Counted from the stretch's first letter, positions 17,363-25,953 are shown. The stretch: DNA of 61,499 nucleotides from CAYVQZ01 sp964453435 (GCA_964453435.1 CAYVQZ010000031.1:1-61499), one strand, 5' to 3'. The notes: generated by a model from the sequence alone, not told the origin. A program made the numbers and translations.

Positions 17363-17916
17363 GAAAAGAAATCAGGCTCTGCGGCTCCGGCGGTCAGGGC
17401 ATCATCCTCGCGGGAATTATTCTTGCCGAAAGTGTCGGTATTTATGGGGGTAAATATGTAACCCAGGTCCAGGACTACGGACCAGCCGCGCGGGGCGACT
17501 CGAGCAAGACCGATATCGTCATAAGTGATGCCCAAATCGATTACCCCAAATGTCTGAATCTCGATATTTTGGTTGCGCTCTCACAGGCGGCGTTCGACGA
17601 CAACGCGGCAAGCCTCAAAGAAGACGGCCTCCTCATTATCGATTCCACGAATGTTCGCTCGGACAAACGCGCCCGCGGGCGCCAATTCCCGATGACCGAA
17701 ATTGCGCGCGACCGCCTTCAGAGTCCCATGAGCGTAAATATGGTCGCTCTCGGCGTTGTCGCGGCATTGACCGGCCTTGTGCAGTTTGAGAATCTCAAAA
17801 CATCCATGCTGGGACGAGTGCCGCCTCATACAAAAGACCAAAACCTCTCTGCGCTGAAAGCAGGGTATGAGCTCGCTCGTCAGCCGCGGAAGAGCGCCCG
17901 CCCGAAAAACCGATGA
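17359..17916 (+). CDS. korC: 2-oxoacid:ferredoxin oxidoreductase, gamma subunit
   Basis: A 185-residue gamma subunit beginning with the family motif LCGSGGQGIILAGIILAES, with the segment QDYGPAARGDSSKTDIVIS typical of KorC/PorG. It starts with GTG overlapping the korB stop in a GTGA, and its stop overlaps the next gene in an ATGA, so the genes are translationally coupled. Confidence 0.92.
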   Translation: MRKEIRLCGSGGQGIILAGIILAESVGIYGGKYVTQVQDYGPAARGDSSKTDIVISDAQIDYPKCLNLDILVALSQAAFDDNAASLKEDGLLIIDSTNVRSDKRARGRQFPMTEIARDRLQSPMSVNMVALGVVAALTGLVQFENLKTSMLGRVPPHTKDQNLSALKAGYELARQPRKSARPKNR

Positions 17917-18548
17917 AGAAACCACCTCCGAACACATATGAAGCGGCCCGCGAACTCGCATGGAACACCCTCGAGACGCGGGAACCCGAAAAGGTTGCCT
18001 CCAATGGACTGCTCGAGATCGAACAACACAGCGGAAGGATTGTCGTGCCGTTTCTCGCCGACCGCTTCTTCGTGGACCTCGTGAACAAGCGGGTGTTCTT
18101 CGAGAACGGCGCAGAGGTTTACCCGTTCCTCTCCGTTCTTCTCCTTCACTATCTCACGGGAGTCGACGAGCGTCCCCTCACCGGCGAATGGATTTCGTTC
18201 AGGGAGTTTGCGGGCGGCGACGCTTATATCGGGTCATTTCATAACCGCAGCCTCGTACCGCTCCGGAACTCGTTCGGGGACTCTCCCGACCTGCTTCCGA
18301 AGGCGGCCGAACCTCTCGGCGCCGAGGCTCTCGATTTTGGCGATGTGGGATTGCGCATTCCTGTCTTTCCGAAAATACCGCTTGCCGTCGTGCTGTGGAG
18401 AGGCGATTCCGAGTTTCCGCCCGACGCCAACATCCTGTTCGACAAGACGGCTAACACGATATTGCGGACGGAGGACCTCGCCATCTGCGGTGCGCTCACG
18501 GTCAGCAAACTCCGGAAAAACGCCGAGAATATCACGGGTTCCGGATGA
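17913..18548 (+). CDS. DUF3786-like protein at the end of the KOR operon
   Basis: A 211-residue soluble protein with no recognised catalytic motif. The segments NTYEAARELAW, PLTGEWISFREFAGG and PLAVVLWRGDSEFPPDANILFD match my recollection of the DUF3786 family, found in anaerobes near corrinoid or ferredoxin-dependent enzymes. The function is unknown. Its ATG overlaps the korC stop by four bases, so it is translated with the KOR complex and may serve it. That link is inference from position only. Confidence 0.7.
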   Translation: MKKPPPNTYEAARELAWNTLETREPEKVASNGLLEIEQHSGRIVVPFLADRFFVDLVNKRVFFENGAEVYPFLSVLLLHYLTGVDERPLTGEWISFREFAGGDAYIGSFHNRSLVPLRNSFGDSPDLLPKAAEPLGAEALDFGDVGLRIPVFPKIPLAVVLWRGDSEFPPDANILFDKTANTILRTEDLAICGALTVSKLRKNAENITGSG

Positions 18549-18668
18549 GGCGGGCCCTGGCCTGCACGGGAAGATGCGCGCGCCGGAGAGAGTGTAACTG
18601 GTCCCTCAGCGTACGGATTGGTATGACCAAAAGCAGACTTGGCGGTTCATAATCATAAGGAGATGAAA

Positions 18669-18893
18669 ATGACTCACGAAGAGGTGGAAAAGTTTGGAGA
18701 AGTCACCGGTAAGGAAACGATTGAAAACAAGAAGCTCGAATCGGAATTGCGTTCCCGCGCAAAGGGTAACAGGATAACATGCGCGGAGATGTTCGCGATT
18801 GCCGAGAAGCTGAAGCTCCCGCGCAAACAGGTCGGCGACGCCGCAACCGAACTGAAAATAAAAATCTGCAACTGCCAGCTTGGATGTTTTTAG
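18669..18893 (+). CDS. Small conserved-looking protein with CNCQLGCF tail, function unknown
   Basis: A 74-residue protein not assigned to a named family. It is charged and helical at the N-terminus. A helix-turn-helix-like stretch follows (ITCAEMFAIAEKLKLPRKQVGDAATEL), and the end is CNCQLGCF with three cysteines. The ATG at 18669 has AAGGAG six bases upstream; the ATG at 18663 abuts that site and is less likely. It lies 120 bases after the DUF3786-like gene and converges on the cNMP-binding gene. A role as a small DNA- or metal-binding protein is a guess. Confidence 0.65.
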   Translation: MTHEEVEKFGEVTGKETIENKKLESELRSRAKGNRITCAEMFAIAEKLKLPRKQVGDAATELKIKICNCQLGCF

Positions 18894-18903
18894 GTCGGTT
18901 GTG

Positions 18904-18927
18904 TGCGCAGCCTTATTCGGCTGCGCA
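18904..18927. terminator. Hairpin between convergent genes
   Basis: A perfect 9-base inverted repeat TGCGCAGCC/GGCTGCGCA with a 6-base loop sits in the 38-base gap between two convergent genes. It has no T-run on either strand, so any terminator role is uncertain. Confidence 0.4.
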
Positions 18928-18931
18928 TCGC

Positions 18932-19828
18932 TCACACCGGCATGGGCGTGATGAGAGACCTCATTCGGGCCGTCACAATTCTGAAGAGGTTCAAAAACAC
19001 CTTGGTCGCGATATCGGGATTCTTCTTGCAAAGCTTTATGAGCCCGTCGTCACTGATAGCGAGCAACTCGGAGTCCGTCGACGCGACCGCCGAAGCCATC
19101 CTACCCTTCTTTGTTATGAGCCCGAGCTCGCCAAAAACGTCGCCCTCACCCATCACGGCGACCTTCTGTTGTCGGCCGCCTTGTTTCTTCATGATGTCGA
19201 TTACGCCGGAAAGAACGTAATAAAGCTCGCTGCCCATCTGGCCTTCGAGGAAAACGGGTTGCCCTTTCGGCGCCCGAACTACGTTGCTGAACTTCAAAAG
19301 CTTCTGTTTTTCAGGGTCCTTGAGTCCCCTGATGAGCTTCGGGACGGGTGTTCCCTCGGCAATCAGCTTGTCGCGAATCGCCTCGCGCAGCCGCTCCCCT
19401 GTGATATAGAACAGGTTCATCAGGAGTTTGGAGGCGAGTTCGGGCTGACGCTCGAGCAAATCGCGGAAGACGTTCTCCTCCACGACGAACAGGGTTGTGT
19501 CGTGACCGGCGATCGCAGAGGCTGACCGGCGGAGGGTCTGCGTCGCGCTGGACCGCTTTGTCGACTTCGTTGTTATGGATAATTCTCCGAACAGTTCGCC
19601 CTGTCGCAGAAGCGCGATCTTCTTTGGCGGAGTCACGGTGTCATCGACTATGTGGACAGCGCCTTCGACGATGATGTACATCTCCTTGCCTGCTTGCCCC
19701 TTGCGGAATATGGGAGCTCCTTTCGCAAACCACTCCTGTATTCCGGTTTTGTTCAGGTGTTTCCTTTCCGAGGAACTCAGCCCCTCGTAAATCCGAGCCG
19801 CGTCTTCCTTTTTCTTGAAGAATAACAT
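18932..19828 (-). CDS. Protein with two cyclic-nucleotide-binding domains
   Basis: A 298-residue cytoplasmic protein with two cNMP-binding folds in tandem, roughly residues 30-150 and 180-290. Each has the phosphate-binding-cassette-type motif, GELFGELSITTKS in the first and GEGDVFGELGLITKKGR in the second. There is no DNA-binding or enzymatic domain. It resembles the regulatory subunit architecture of cAMP-dependent kinases, but such bacterial proteins have no established role. In the first cassette a stretch rich in Ser/Thr/Arg replaces the compact loop. No signal peptide is visible. Confidence 0.85.
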   Translation of the reverse strand: MLFFKKKEDAARIYEGLSSSERKHLNKTGIQEWFAKGAPIFRKGQAGKEMYIIVEGAVHIVDDTVTPPKKIALLRQGELFGELSITTKSTKRSSATQTLRRSASAIAGHDTTLFVVEENVFRDLLERQPELASKLLMNLFYITGERLREAIRDKLIAEGTPVPKLIRGLKDPEKQKLLKFSNVVRAPKGQPVFLEGQMGSELYYVLSGVIDIMKKQGGRQQKVAVMGEGDVFGELGLITKKGRMASAVASTDSELLAISDDGLIKLCKKNPDIATKVFLNLFRIVTARMRSLITPMPV

Positions 19829-20039
19829 GTTGAGGTTCTCCCTCGATTCGAATGTTTAGGCCCCGGAGCAATAGAAGATACCTCAGAAATTATTCCACTT
19901 GCTGTCAATAATGTCAAATGGCCGTCCCGGGAAGGATTTCTAAGCAGTAACGCCGCACTCCGTATGGAAGCGGAAAAGGGACAACAGGGCCCGGCAAGGC
20001 TGAAGAAAGAGCGAGTCGCTCTCGCCGTTTGGCGGAGCG

Positions 20040-20235
20040 AAGTGACCGATTCGCAGCTTGGGGAACAGTCCACTAATCTCTATATCGCCAACGGTGGAGC
20101 CCAAAATACGGGCACTTCCTCGACTGTATACAGGATATCTGTCTCACGAGCGCCCAGCGAAGGCGAGCACTGAATCCGTCGCACGATTGGGCACTGTTAG
20201 CTTCGGAGGCGCTCCGCCAATCGTTCACGGCGGCG
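20040..20235. repeat. Dispersed intergenic repeat block
   Basis: The 420-base gap before the HEAT-repeat gene has no gene. It contains degenerate copies of the modules seen at 7837 and 48021, for example GCTTGGGGAACAGTCCACTA at 20055-20074 and a second GCTTCGGAGGCGCTCCGCCA at 20200-20219. Confidence 0.45.
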
Positions 20236-20249
20236 TGGTTAGACGCTCA

Positions 20250-21452
20250 TCATTCTGCCTGAATACTCTCAGTGGGGTTGGACTTGGTGTTTGCCCACCA
20301 CTGCAACCAAGCGTGCCGGTCATCGCCGAAATTCTTGTTGCTGAGAGACTGCAGTCTGCGCTGCGCTTCAACCCGGTACAGCAACTCCGGCGAATCCACG
20401 AATCCTATCAGGGTTTCGATTCCTCTGTAGTCTTTCAGCCGGGCCAGAGCGTCCGCCGCTTGAATCTGTACCGACGGATATCGTTCGGCCAACAACGGTT
20501 TGAGGACGGCAATCGCCCTCGGGTCGCCGAGCTTTCCGAGCGAGTGGGCCGCGTCGCCGCGGACCAGGTAGTGGGAATCATCAAGACGCGCGATCAGATG
20601 AGGAACTGCATCAGGATTCGCCAAGTTCCCCAGCAGATATGCCGCCTCCTTACGCACGTGCGGGTTCTCGTCGCCGAGCCTCTCGACCACGGCCGGATAA
20701 CATTCAGGGGGATTTATCCTTTGCAGACAAAACAATCCCCACATTCGGACCTCTTCGGCTTCGTCATCGAGAGAATCGATGAGAATCGGCGTAGCTTTCT
20801 TGTTGGGATTGGGAGAATCTGCAAGTGTGTTCACCACATAAAAGCGAACGAGCCGGTCGGGCGAGTCTATCAAGCGACGGAGACCCTCCAATGCCTCGTT
20901 GTCCCCAATCTTGACCAGCGCAATCACCAAGTGCATCTTCGTGGCTGCGTCTTGCTCGTCAAACCGTTCCAGTATGGGACCGGCGTCACCGGGGCCGACC
21001 ACGCGGCCGATCGAGTGCGCAACAAACATTCTTGCTCTTGGCGTTGGCTCCGTTTCAAGCGCCTTGAAAAGGTGCGGAAGCGATGACCGCCCCGCCGAGC
21101 CGAGGGCGAGAATCCCCCAAATGCGCATACGTTTGTCCGTATCGGAAAGAGTCTCGGAAAGCGCCGCGGACGCTTTTTGACCTCCAATTCGACCCAGCGC
21201 CACAATTGTCACCCTTTTTACCTCAGGGTCTTTATCGTCGAGGCCCGTCGCGAGAATGGGAACAGCGTCTTCGCCGTACTCCGTCAGCGCTGCAATCGCT
21301 CCGAGACGAACGTCGGCATCTTCACTGTGAAGGGCGTATTCGAGGTCTTCGAGACGGTGAGTTCTCTCGGAAGTTCTGTTGCTCAAAGCGACGGCGACGA
21401 CAAATATCGGGAGAGAGAGAAGAACGAGGGCAACTCGTTTGAAATGTTTCAT
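20250..21452 (-). CDS. HEAT-repeat protein with N-terminal membrane anchor or signal
   Basis: A 400-residue protein. Residues 1-25 are a basic start plus a hydrophobic stretch (RVALVLLSLPIFVVAVALS) without a clear cleavage site, so it is either exported or anchored facing the periplasm. The remainder is about ten HEAT/PBS-lyase-type helical repeats with phrases such as DADVRLGAIAAL, DPEVKRVTIVALGRIG and YLVRGDAAHSLGKLGDPRAI. Such solenoids bind proteins; no catalytic motif is seen. The partner is unknown. Confidence 0.85.
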   Translation of the reverse strand: MKHFKRVALVLLSLPIFVVAVALSNRTSERTHRLEDLEYALHSEDADVRLGAIAALTEYGEDAVPILATGLDDKDPEVKRVTIVALGRIGGQKASAALSETLSDTDKRMRIWGILALGSAGRSSLPHLFKALETEPTPRARMFVAHSIGRVVGPGDAGPILERFDEQDAATKMHLVIALVKIGDNEALEGLRRLIDSPDRLVRFYVVNTLADSPNPNKKATPILIDSLDDEAEEVRMWGLFCLQRINPPECYPAVVERLGDENPHVRKEAAYLLGNLANPDAVPHLIARLDDSHYLVRGDAAHSLGKLGDPRAIAVLKPLLAERYPSVQIQAADALARLKDYRGIETLIGFVDSPELLYRVEAQRRLQSLSNKNFGDDRHAWLQWWANTKSNPTESIQAE

Positions 21453-21543
21453 GACACTCCTTGCGGTCTAACTACAACAGGATTATGTTACATGGGGTGG
21501 GACGGTGAGGGGCGGGGGAAAACCCCTATATTCTTACGAATTA

Positions 21544-21572
21544 TTATATCACAATCGATCCTTTTACGCAAC
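21544..21572 (-). promoter_or_regulatory. Promoter of the HEAT-repeat gene
   Basis: On the minus strand TTGCGT (21572-21567), a 17-base spacer and a perfect TATAAT (21549-21544) preceded by TGA (extended -10). It lies about 90 bases before the ATG at 21452. Confidence 0.6.
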
Positions 21573-21750
21573 GCGTTAAATGGACGTGCCATGCAAATGG
21601 CGGTCGCGGTGAAAATCTCGAACCAACGTGCTTTTGTCCTTGATGGGCGGGCAATCGCGCGAAAGACTGAAAAGGCTTGTTTACGAGCTTTCTCTGTTGG
21701 CTGACATACACGAAGCGCTCGGGACCGTTGGCTCAGCTTGGGGGAAAGAT

Positions 21751-22278
21751 TTATTCGAACCGGAAACTCATAGCCGTGTCAACAAGCTGACTGCGGTACT
21801 TCACGAATTTCCGGGGTTCGGTATCGCAGGTGATCAGATAACCGCGTTGTCCGTTCACCAGGCAGTATCCCAAGGCGCGCACCCGGCCTTGTCCCATGCG
21901 ATATGAAAACATAATCCACTTCGCCTCGGTATCATTTATCCTGACCGTTCCGCTGCCCTCCGGCTTGAAATCCTCAAAAGTATCGCGAGCCAGTTCGTTC
22001 GTCTTATAAAAATATTCGGCCAGCGTCATTCGAGCAGGCAGTTCGTTCACAGTGACGCTGACGGCTTCACAGAACATGTCGTCCCTGCTCTCGACGGGAC
22101 TCAGGGCCAAAACGGTGGCCTCCATCTCATCCTGCATTACTTTCCATCCATTGGGGAACTCGATCGAGAATCCTTTTTCTCTATTCAAGTATCTGCCGTG
22201 GCCTGCCAGGGCATCGGAGAGGCATCCGAGCGTCAGGATAATCGTCAGAAGCCGTCCTGCCAGCCTCATCCTCGACAT
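21751..22278 (-). CDS. Secreted PsbP/DcrB-like protein
   Basis: A 175-residue exported protein. Residues 1-25 are a classical signal peptide (basic start, hydrophobic core LLTIILTLGCLSDALA, cleavage predicted near ALA-GH). The mature part begins YLNREKGFSIEFPNGWKV, a pattern typical of the PsbP-like/DUF1795 fold of bacterial periplasmic proteins, and ends TAMSFRFE. Two cysteines remain in the mature part. The function is unknown. An AAGGA lies close upstream of the ATG. The promoter was not clear. Confidence 0.72.
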   Translation of the reverse strand: MSRMRLAGRLLTIILTLGCLSDALAGHGRYLNREKGFSIEFPNGWKVMQDEMEATVLALSPVESRDDMFCEAVSVTVNELPARMTLAEYFYKTNELARDTFEDFKPEGSGTVRINDTEAKWIMFSYRMGQGRVRALGYCLVNGQRGYLITCDTEPRKFVKYRSQLVDTAMSFRFE

Positions 22279-22705
22279 TGTCCTTCTCTCCTTTCGGGCA
22301 CTTGACCCCGAAATCCGACTGGTTACGAATGCGTGCTAACGAGCCGTGAGACACACGCATAATATTCCGCTCCGGCACATGGCACAGACAAAGCGCCATT
22401 GAGCTTTGGAATAACGGTGCACGTACTATGCCAAGGGTTCGGCATCGAGCGAAAGAGTGGTGCGCCAGCATTGGCACAGAATGGTGTAGAGGTGGGGTAA
22501 CCGCAAATGGTTGAATATGTTATGAGGGATAAGAGAGGCCGTTGAGCCGGGCGCGTCTAATACCTATTGACAGCGGGGACACCTCTTCGGGCCGTATATC
22601 AGCGAACGGAACGCAACAAATTTGTCGTCACCGGTCAGGCAAGTATCCTTTTTGGCGTTCGGCTCCGCGATGCGCGTCTACGAATTGCGAAACCTCAACA
22701 CTTTC
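22279..22705. other. Stretch without a supported gene
   Basis: No reading frame here has both a credible start and protein-like composition. No strong promoter, hairpin or copy of the repeat modules was recognised. Confidence 0.5.
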
Positions 22706-22903
22706 TCACAGAACGTTCGGCGTGGCCTCGGATTCGCTCATCTCCGCGAGCTTGGAAAGCGCCTTGGTAATCGTCGTCATCGAGCATTGATGATTTGGGA
22801 TGTCGAACCACGCGCAATGGTTGTTGCATGACGAGTCTTTTTGGATGGGACACTTGATGGGCATTTTTGTGTCCGGGTGCATGAGTGCGCGATACGGGCT
22901 CAT
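22706..22903 (-). CDS. Small cysteine-rich protein, function unknown
   Basis: A 65-residue protein. Its core is MPIKCPIQKDSSCNNHCAWFD followed by IPNHQCSMTTITKAL, four cysteines in a C-x7-C-x3-C-x8-C pattern that could bind a metal ion. Similar short proteins of the form CP...C...CAW...C occur in bacteria and phages without known function, from my memory of such sequences. The ATG at 22903 has a strong AGGGGGG site just upstream and a promoter at 22944-22972, which support it as a real gene despite its size. Confidence 0.65.
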   Translation of the reverse strand: MSPYRALMHPDTKMPIKCPIQKDSSCNNHCAWFDIPNHQCSMTTITKALSKLAEMSESEATPNVL

Positions 22904-22943
22904 AAGATTCCCCCCTGGATGACCCATAGCCTCACTTGGTGTT

Positions 22944-22972
22944 ATCTTAACGGCGAGAGAGTCGAAAGTCAA
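22944..22972 (-). promoter_or_regulatory. Candidate promoter of the small cysteine-rich gene
   Basis: On the minus strand TTGACT (22972-22967), a 17-base spacer and TAAGAT (22949-22944). It lies about 40 bases before the ATG at 22903. Confidence 0.5.
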
Positions 22973-23126
22973 GAAAAGCCGTTAAGCGAAGCTGGGGAGG
23001 GAATCCGTCTCTCGATTGCAGAAAGCGCCGAAAACTCCGCAGGGATCAATTGTGAACTTGTCTCACGATAGGAATAACAGGGAAGGCTCAAAAAAGAAAG
23101 TCTTTCACAAATGCCCTGCGAGCGAC

Positions 23127-23171
23127 GCGGGTTGTTGGGACACCATGCGGCATCGTGTTCCCGATACCCGC
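23127..23171. repeat. Near-palindrome, dispersed family
   Basis: An imperfect inverted repeat with outer arms GCGGGT/ACCCGC, inner arms GGGACACCATG against CATCGTGTTCCC and a 3-base centre. The centre ACACCATGCGGCAT is shared with the perfect palindrome at 30747-30791 and, in part, with 2511-2535. The flanking stretch 22973-23258 holds no gene. Confidence 0.6.
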
Positions 23172-23258
23172 ATCATTAACCGTGAAACAGCTTCATTGTC
23201 CCCCTTCACCACGCGTCATGCCGCCAGATATCATTCAATTTATGTCTGCGGGTTGACG

Positions 23259-24659
23259 TCACTCCACCGTCAACTCTGCGTTTGTCATCTCGATGATGGG
23301 AGCCTCGGGAGCGTCTTCACCCATCAGGGTTTTGAGCAGGTGAGGCGGCGCGCTTCGATATTTCAGCGTTGCCCGGACCGTCAGCGGCAGTTTCGTATCC
23401 TCCGTCACATAGGACGCATATTTTTCGATGCGATATCCCTTCGGAGGGATTCGATAATCGAACAGGACAACGGTCGCCTCCCAGAATTTCCAGGTTGGCT
23501 CGCCGTTCTGGTCGCCCACCACGGTGTGATACACCACCGCATCCGGTTCAATTTCACCGTGTTCGTTGAGGTCCCCCGACCGATAAAGCTCATTTCCATC
23601 GGCGTCCAGAACGCTTACGTCGAGCCACATCTCGCGGGTTTCGGTCAATCCGGTCGGCAGGTAGTGCCCGCAGCCGATGTTGCTCACCTTGACCTTGAAT
23701 TCGAAAAGTTCCGGTTTGTGCACCGCTGCGGGAGATATGATTTCCACTTTCGCGGCCGCTTTCAGGCGGTTCCGGGCATAATCGGCATGTGTCTTCGAGC
23801 CGAGCAGTTCGGTGACGAAGGCGTTTCCGCCCACGAACTGGTGGGTCCACCAGTGTTCGCGCTCGGGGCCCATCACGCAGGCCTCGCCGGGATTTTTTGT
23901 GAACGCCGTCGGAGGATTCGGCGGAGTCATGTGGCAGTGCTGGCAGGGGACGCCGGCTGCGCGGTACGGTCCCCTCAACCATTCGGTATAGGTTTGCTCG
24001 ATGGGGAGACCGGTGAGCGGATGCGAGACGTTGTGGCACAGCCCGCAGAATTCCGGAGATGTGTGGAGCTCGGAAAAAGCCGTCTTATGGAACGGTGATT
24101 TCGAATCCGAGAACGGGCCGCGCTTGACTACGCCCGGCTCGGAAATGGCCGGGATGTTTCCCACGCCCTTGGTCTTGCTGACCGTATGACAGAAGTCGCA
24201 CGACACCCCGGTCGCCGCCACCTCACTGAGATTCGCCTCGTCGATTGGCGGAAACTCTCCCGATATCACACCGATTGGCGTGTGGCAACCGAGACAAAGC
24301 TTGTCGGTGAGGCCGTTCGTCTCCTTGCTGGCATATTTCACAAGCGCCTGAAAAAGCGGGTCGTTCCAGGAATTCGAGTGCATGGATCCTTTCCACTGCT
24401 CGTAAAGCTGGGGATGGCACGTCTTGCAGCGCTCCGGTTTGAGAAACTCGTCCGATGGCACGAGCTCGCCAGTCGCCGTGTCGATTCGCGAGGGAAAAAA
24501 CGGGTCACGCTCGGTTGCAACCCCCAGCGCGGGAGCATACCTGTCGGATTCCATCGGTTCGTCGGCCCCTTCTTGCTCACCGCGCGCCGTGAAGGCAATG
24601 GAAGCAGCAAGCAAAAGGGACAGCGCCATCATCAAAAACGGTTTCGTTATGCGTTGCAT
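23259..24659 (-). CDS. Exported pentaheme c-type cytochrome
   Basis: A 466-residue protein with a signal peptide (residues 1-27, MMALSLLLAASIAFTARG) and five CXXCH heme-binding motifs: CKTCH (78), CLGCH (122), CDFCH (154), CGLCH (205) and CQHCH (239). The second half (about 290-466) has no heme motif and looks like a beta-rich domain (NIGCGHYLPTGLTETREMWLDV). Spacing resembles cytochrome c554-type multiheme proteins. It probably acts in periplasmic electron transfer; partner and acceptor are unknown. ATG 24659 has AGGAG seven bases upstream. No cytochrome maturation or membrane quinol genes are adjacent. Confidence 0.9.
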   Translation of the reverse strand: MQRITKPFLMMALSLLLAASIAFTARGEQEGADEPMESDRYAPALGVATERDPFFPSRIDTATGELVPSDEFLKPERCKTCHPQLYEQWKGSMHSNSWNDPLFQALVKYASKETNGLTDKLCLGCHTPIGVISGEFPPIDEANLSEVAATGVSCDFCHTVSKTKGVGNIPAISEPGVVKRGPFSDSKSPFHKTAFSELHTSPEFCGLCHNVSHPLTGLPIEQTYTEWLRGPYRAAGVPCQHCHMTPPNPPTAFTKNPGEACVMGPEREHWWTHQFVGGNAFVTELLGSKTHADYARNRLKAAAKVEIISPAAVHKPELFEFKVKVSNIGCGHYLPTGLTETREMWLDVSVLDADGNELYRSGDLNEHGEIEPDAVVYHTVVGDQNGEPTWKFWEATVVLFDYRIPPKGYRIEKYASYVTEDTKLPLTVRATLKYRSAPPHLLKTLMGEDAPEAPIIEMTNAELTVE

Positions 24660-24726
24660 CGAGCGCTCCTTTCTTATGGAAAACAAATGCCAAGAAGTGG
24701 AAACATACGGGAGAAGCCCGGTCGGT

Positions 24727-24755
24727 ATTTTACCCGTCGTGTGAATTTCCGGCAA
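24727..24755 (-). promoter_or_regulatory. Candidate promoter of the pentaheme cytochrome
   Basis: On the minus strand TTGCCG (24755-24750), a 17-base spacer and TAAAAT (24732-24727), upstream of the ATG at 24659. Confidence 0.5.
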
Positions 24756-24782
24756 TTTAATGACCGGCGTCGATTCGACACA

Positions 24783-25916
24783 TCATGCCAGAGAGGCTCG
24801 CGTCTCCGACAGAAGTTCCCGCGCTTTTTCACATACCTCTTCCGGCGTGATATCCGACATACATTGTGCGAACGCGCAGTTTTCGTCGCAAGGGCAACAC
24901 GCCAGGCTGCGCGTTACGATTCTATTGGGCTGCCAGTGGGGCGCATTCATTTTGATATCGGTCGGCCCGAAGAGCGCAACCACCGGGGTTCTCATGGCAG
25001 ACCCAATGTGCATCGGGCCGTTGTCTACGGTGACCATGAGATCGCAGAGCTCGAACAAAGCGGCGAGTTCCAGCAATCCGTTTGTTTGCATCGCGATTTC
25101 CGGAGCTGTGCGGCTGAGGGCGCGAATCCGCATGACCTCGTCGAGTTCGCCCGGTCCCCATGTCAAGATGACCATGGCGCCCAGCGATTCGGCTATCAGG
25201 TCGCAGAGCTTTGAAAAAGCTTCGACCGGCCATTTCTTGATCTCGCGGCTGGTTCCGGGATGAACCGCGACCAATGGATGGGAGCCGCCGAATTTCTCTG
25301 TTACGAAGGCTCTTGCTTTTGCGCGATGGTTTTCCGTCACCCCCAGAACGGGCTCGTCCGTCAAGTTTTCCGGCGATACAAACGTTGCGACCAGTTCCAG
25401 ATTCCTCGACACGCGGGGCAGGCGCGAGTTCGACGGAGTCACCTTCACATTTGTGAACAGATAATTGAATTCTTTCTCATATCCCCTCTCGAAGCCCACC
25501 CTCTTTGAAGAACCTGACAAACGGGCAATCAGCCCGCTCTTCAGTATTCCGTGAAAGTCGAAAACCAGATCGTATCGATTCCGCCGAAGGTCCCCGCAAA
25601 AACCGAGCAGAAGCGAAGGGAACCGGCTTAATCTCGTCGGATGGCACAAGGAATCGACAATTTTCTTGCGCTCGAATACAATGACCTCGTCGAGCAACGG
25701 GTGTCCTTCCAGAACGCTGCCGGCCTTGTCTTCGACGGCCCAGGCGATGTGCGCGCGGGGGTACTGTCGTCGGAGGGAAGTGAGCGCGGGCAGCGTGCGC
25801 ACCACGTCGCCGATGGAGCTGAGCCTGACTATCAGGATGCGATTGGGTGAGTTCCGGTTCGATTCGTTGTTCACGTCATCAATTGTTTCGGACGGCAATA
25901 TAGTTTGAACTGCCAT
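24783..25916 (-). CDS. Glycosyltransferase family 9 (heptosyltransferase-like)
   Basis: A protein of about 377 residues with the GT9 hallmarks: ILIVRLSSIGDVVRTLPAL near the N-terminus, VAVHPGTSREIKKWP at the start of the second Rossmann domain, and VTVDNGPMHIGSAMRTPVVALFGPT at the donor site. Family members transfer heptose from ADP-heptose onto lipid A-core. The C-terminal cluster CCPCDENCAFAQC is cysteine-rich, as in several GT9 enzymes. The start is set at ATG 25916. An ATG at 25943 lies inside the promoter spacer and is unlikely. The transcription start predicted by the promoter is within a few bases of 25916, so the mRNA may be leaderless. Confidence 0.85.
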   Translation of the reverse strand: MAVQTILPSETIDDVNNESNRNSPNRILIVRLSSIGDVVRTLPALTSLRRQYPRAHIAWAVEDKAGSVLEGHPLLDEVIVFERKKIVDSLCHPTRLSRFPSLLLGFCGDLRRNRYDLVFDFHGILKSGLIARLSGSSKRVGFERGYEKEFNYLFTNVKVTPSNSRLPRVSRNLELVATFVSPENLTDEPVLGVTENHRAKARAFVTEKFGGSHPLVAVHPGTSREIKKWPVEAFSKLCDLIAESLGAMVILTWGPGELDEVMRIRALSRTAPEIAMQTNGLLELAALFELCDLMVTVDNGPMHIGSAMRTPVVALFGPTDIKMNAPHWQPNRIVTRSLACCPCDENCAFAQCMSDITPEEVCEKARELLSETRASLA

Positions 25917-25923
25917 GGCTCGA

Positions 25924-25953
25924 ATTATAGCCATTGTGAGCAATGGCTGTCAA
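25924..25953 (-). promoter_or_regulatory. Consensus promoter with inverted repeat in its spacer
   Basis: On the minus strand a perfect TTGACA (25953-25948) and a perfect TATAAT (25929-25924) are 18 bases apart. The spacer is exactly GCCATTG-CTCA-CAATGGC, a 7-base inverted repeat that could be a repressor site. It drives the GT9 gene. Confidence 0.75.
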
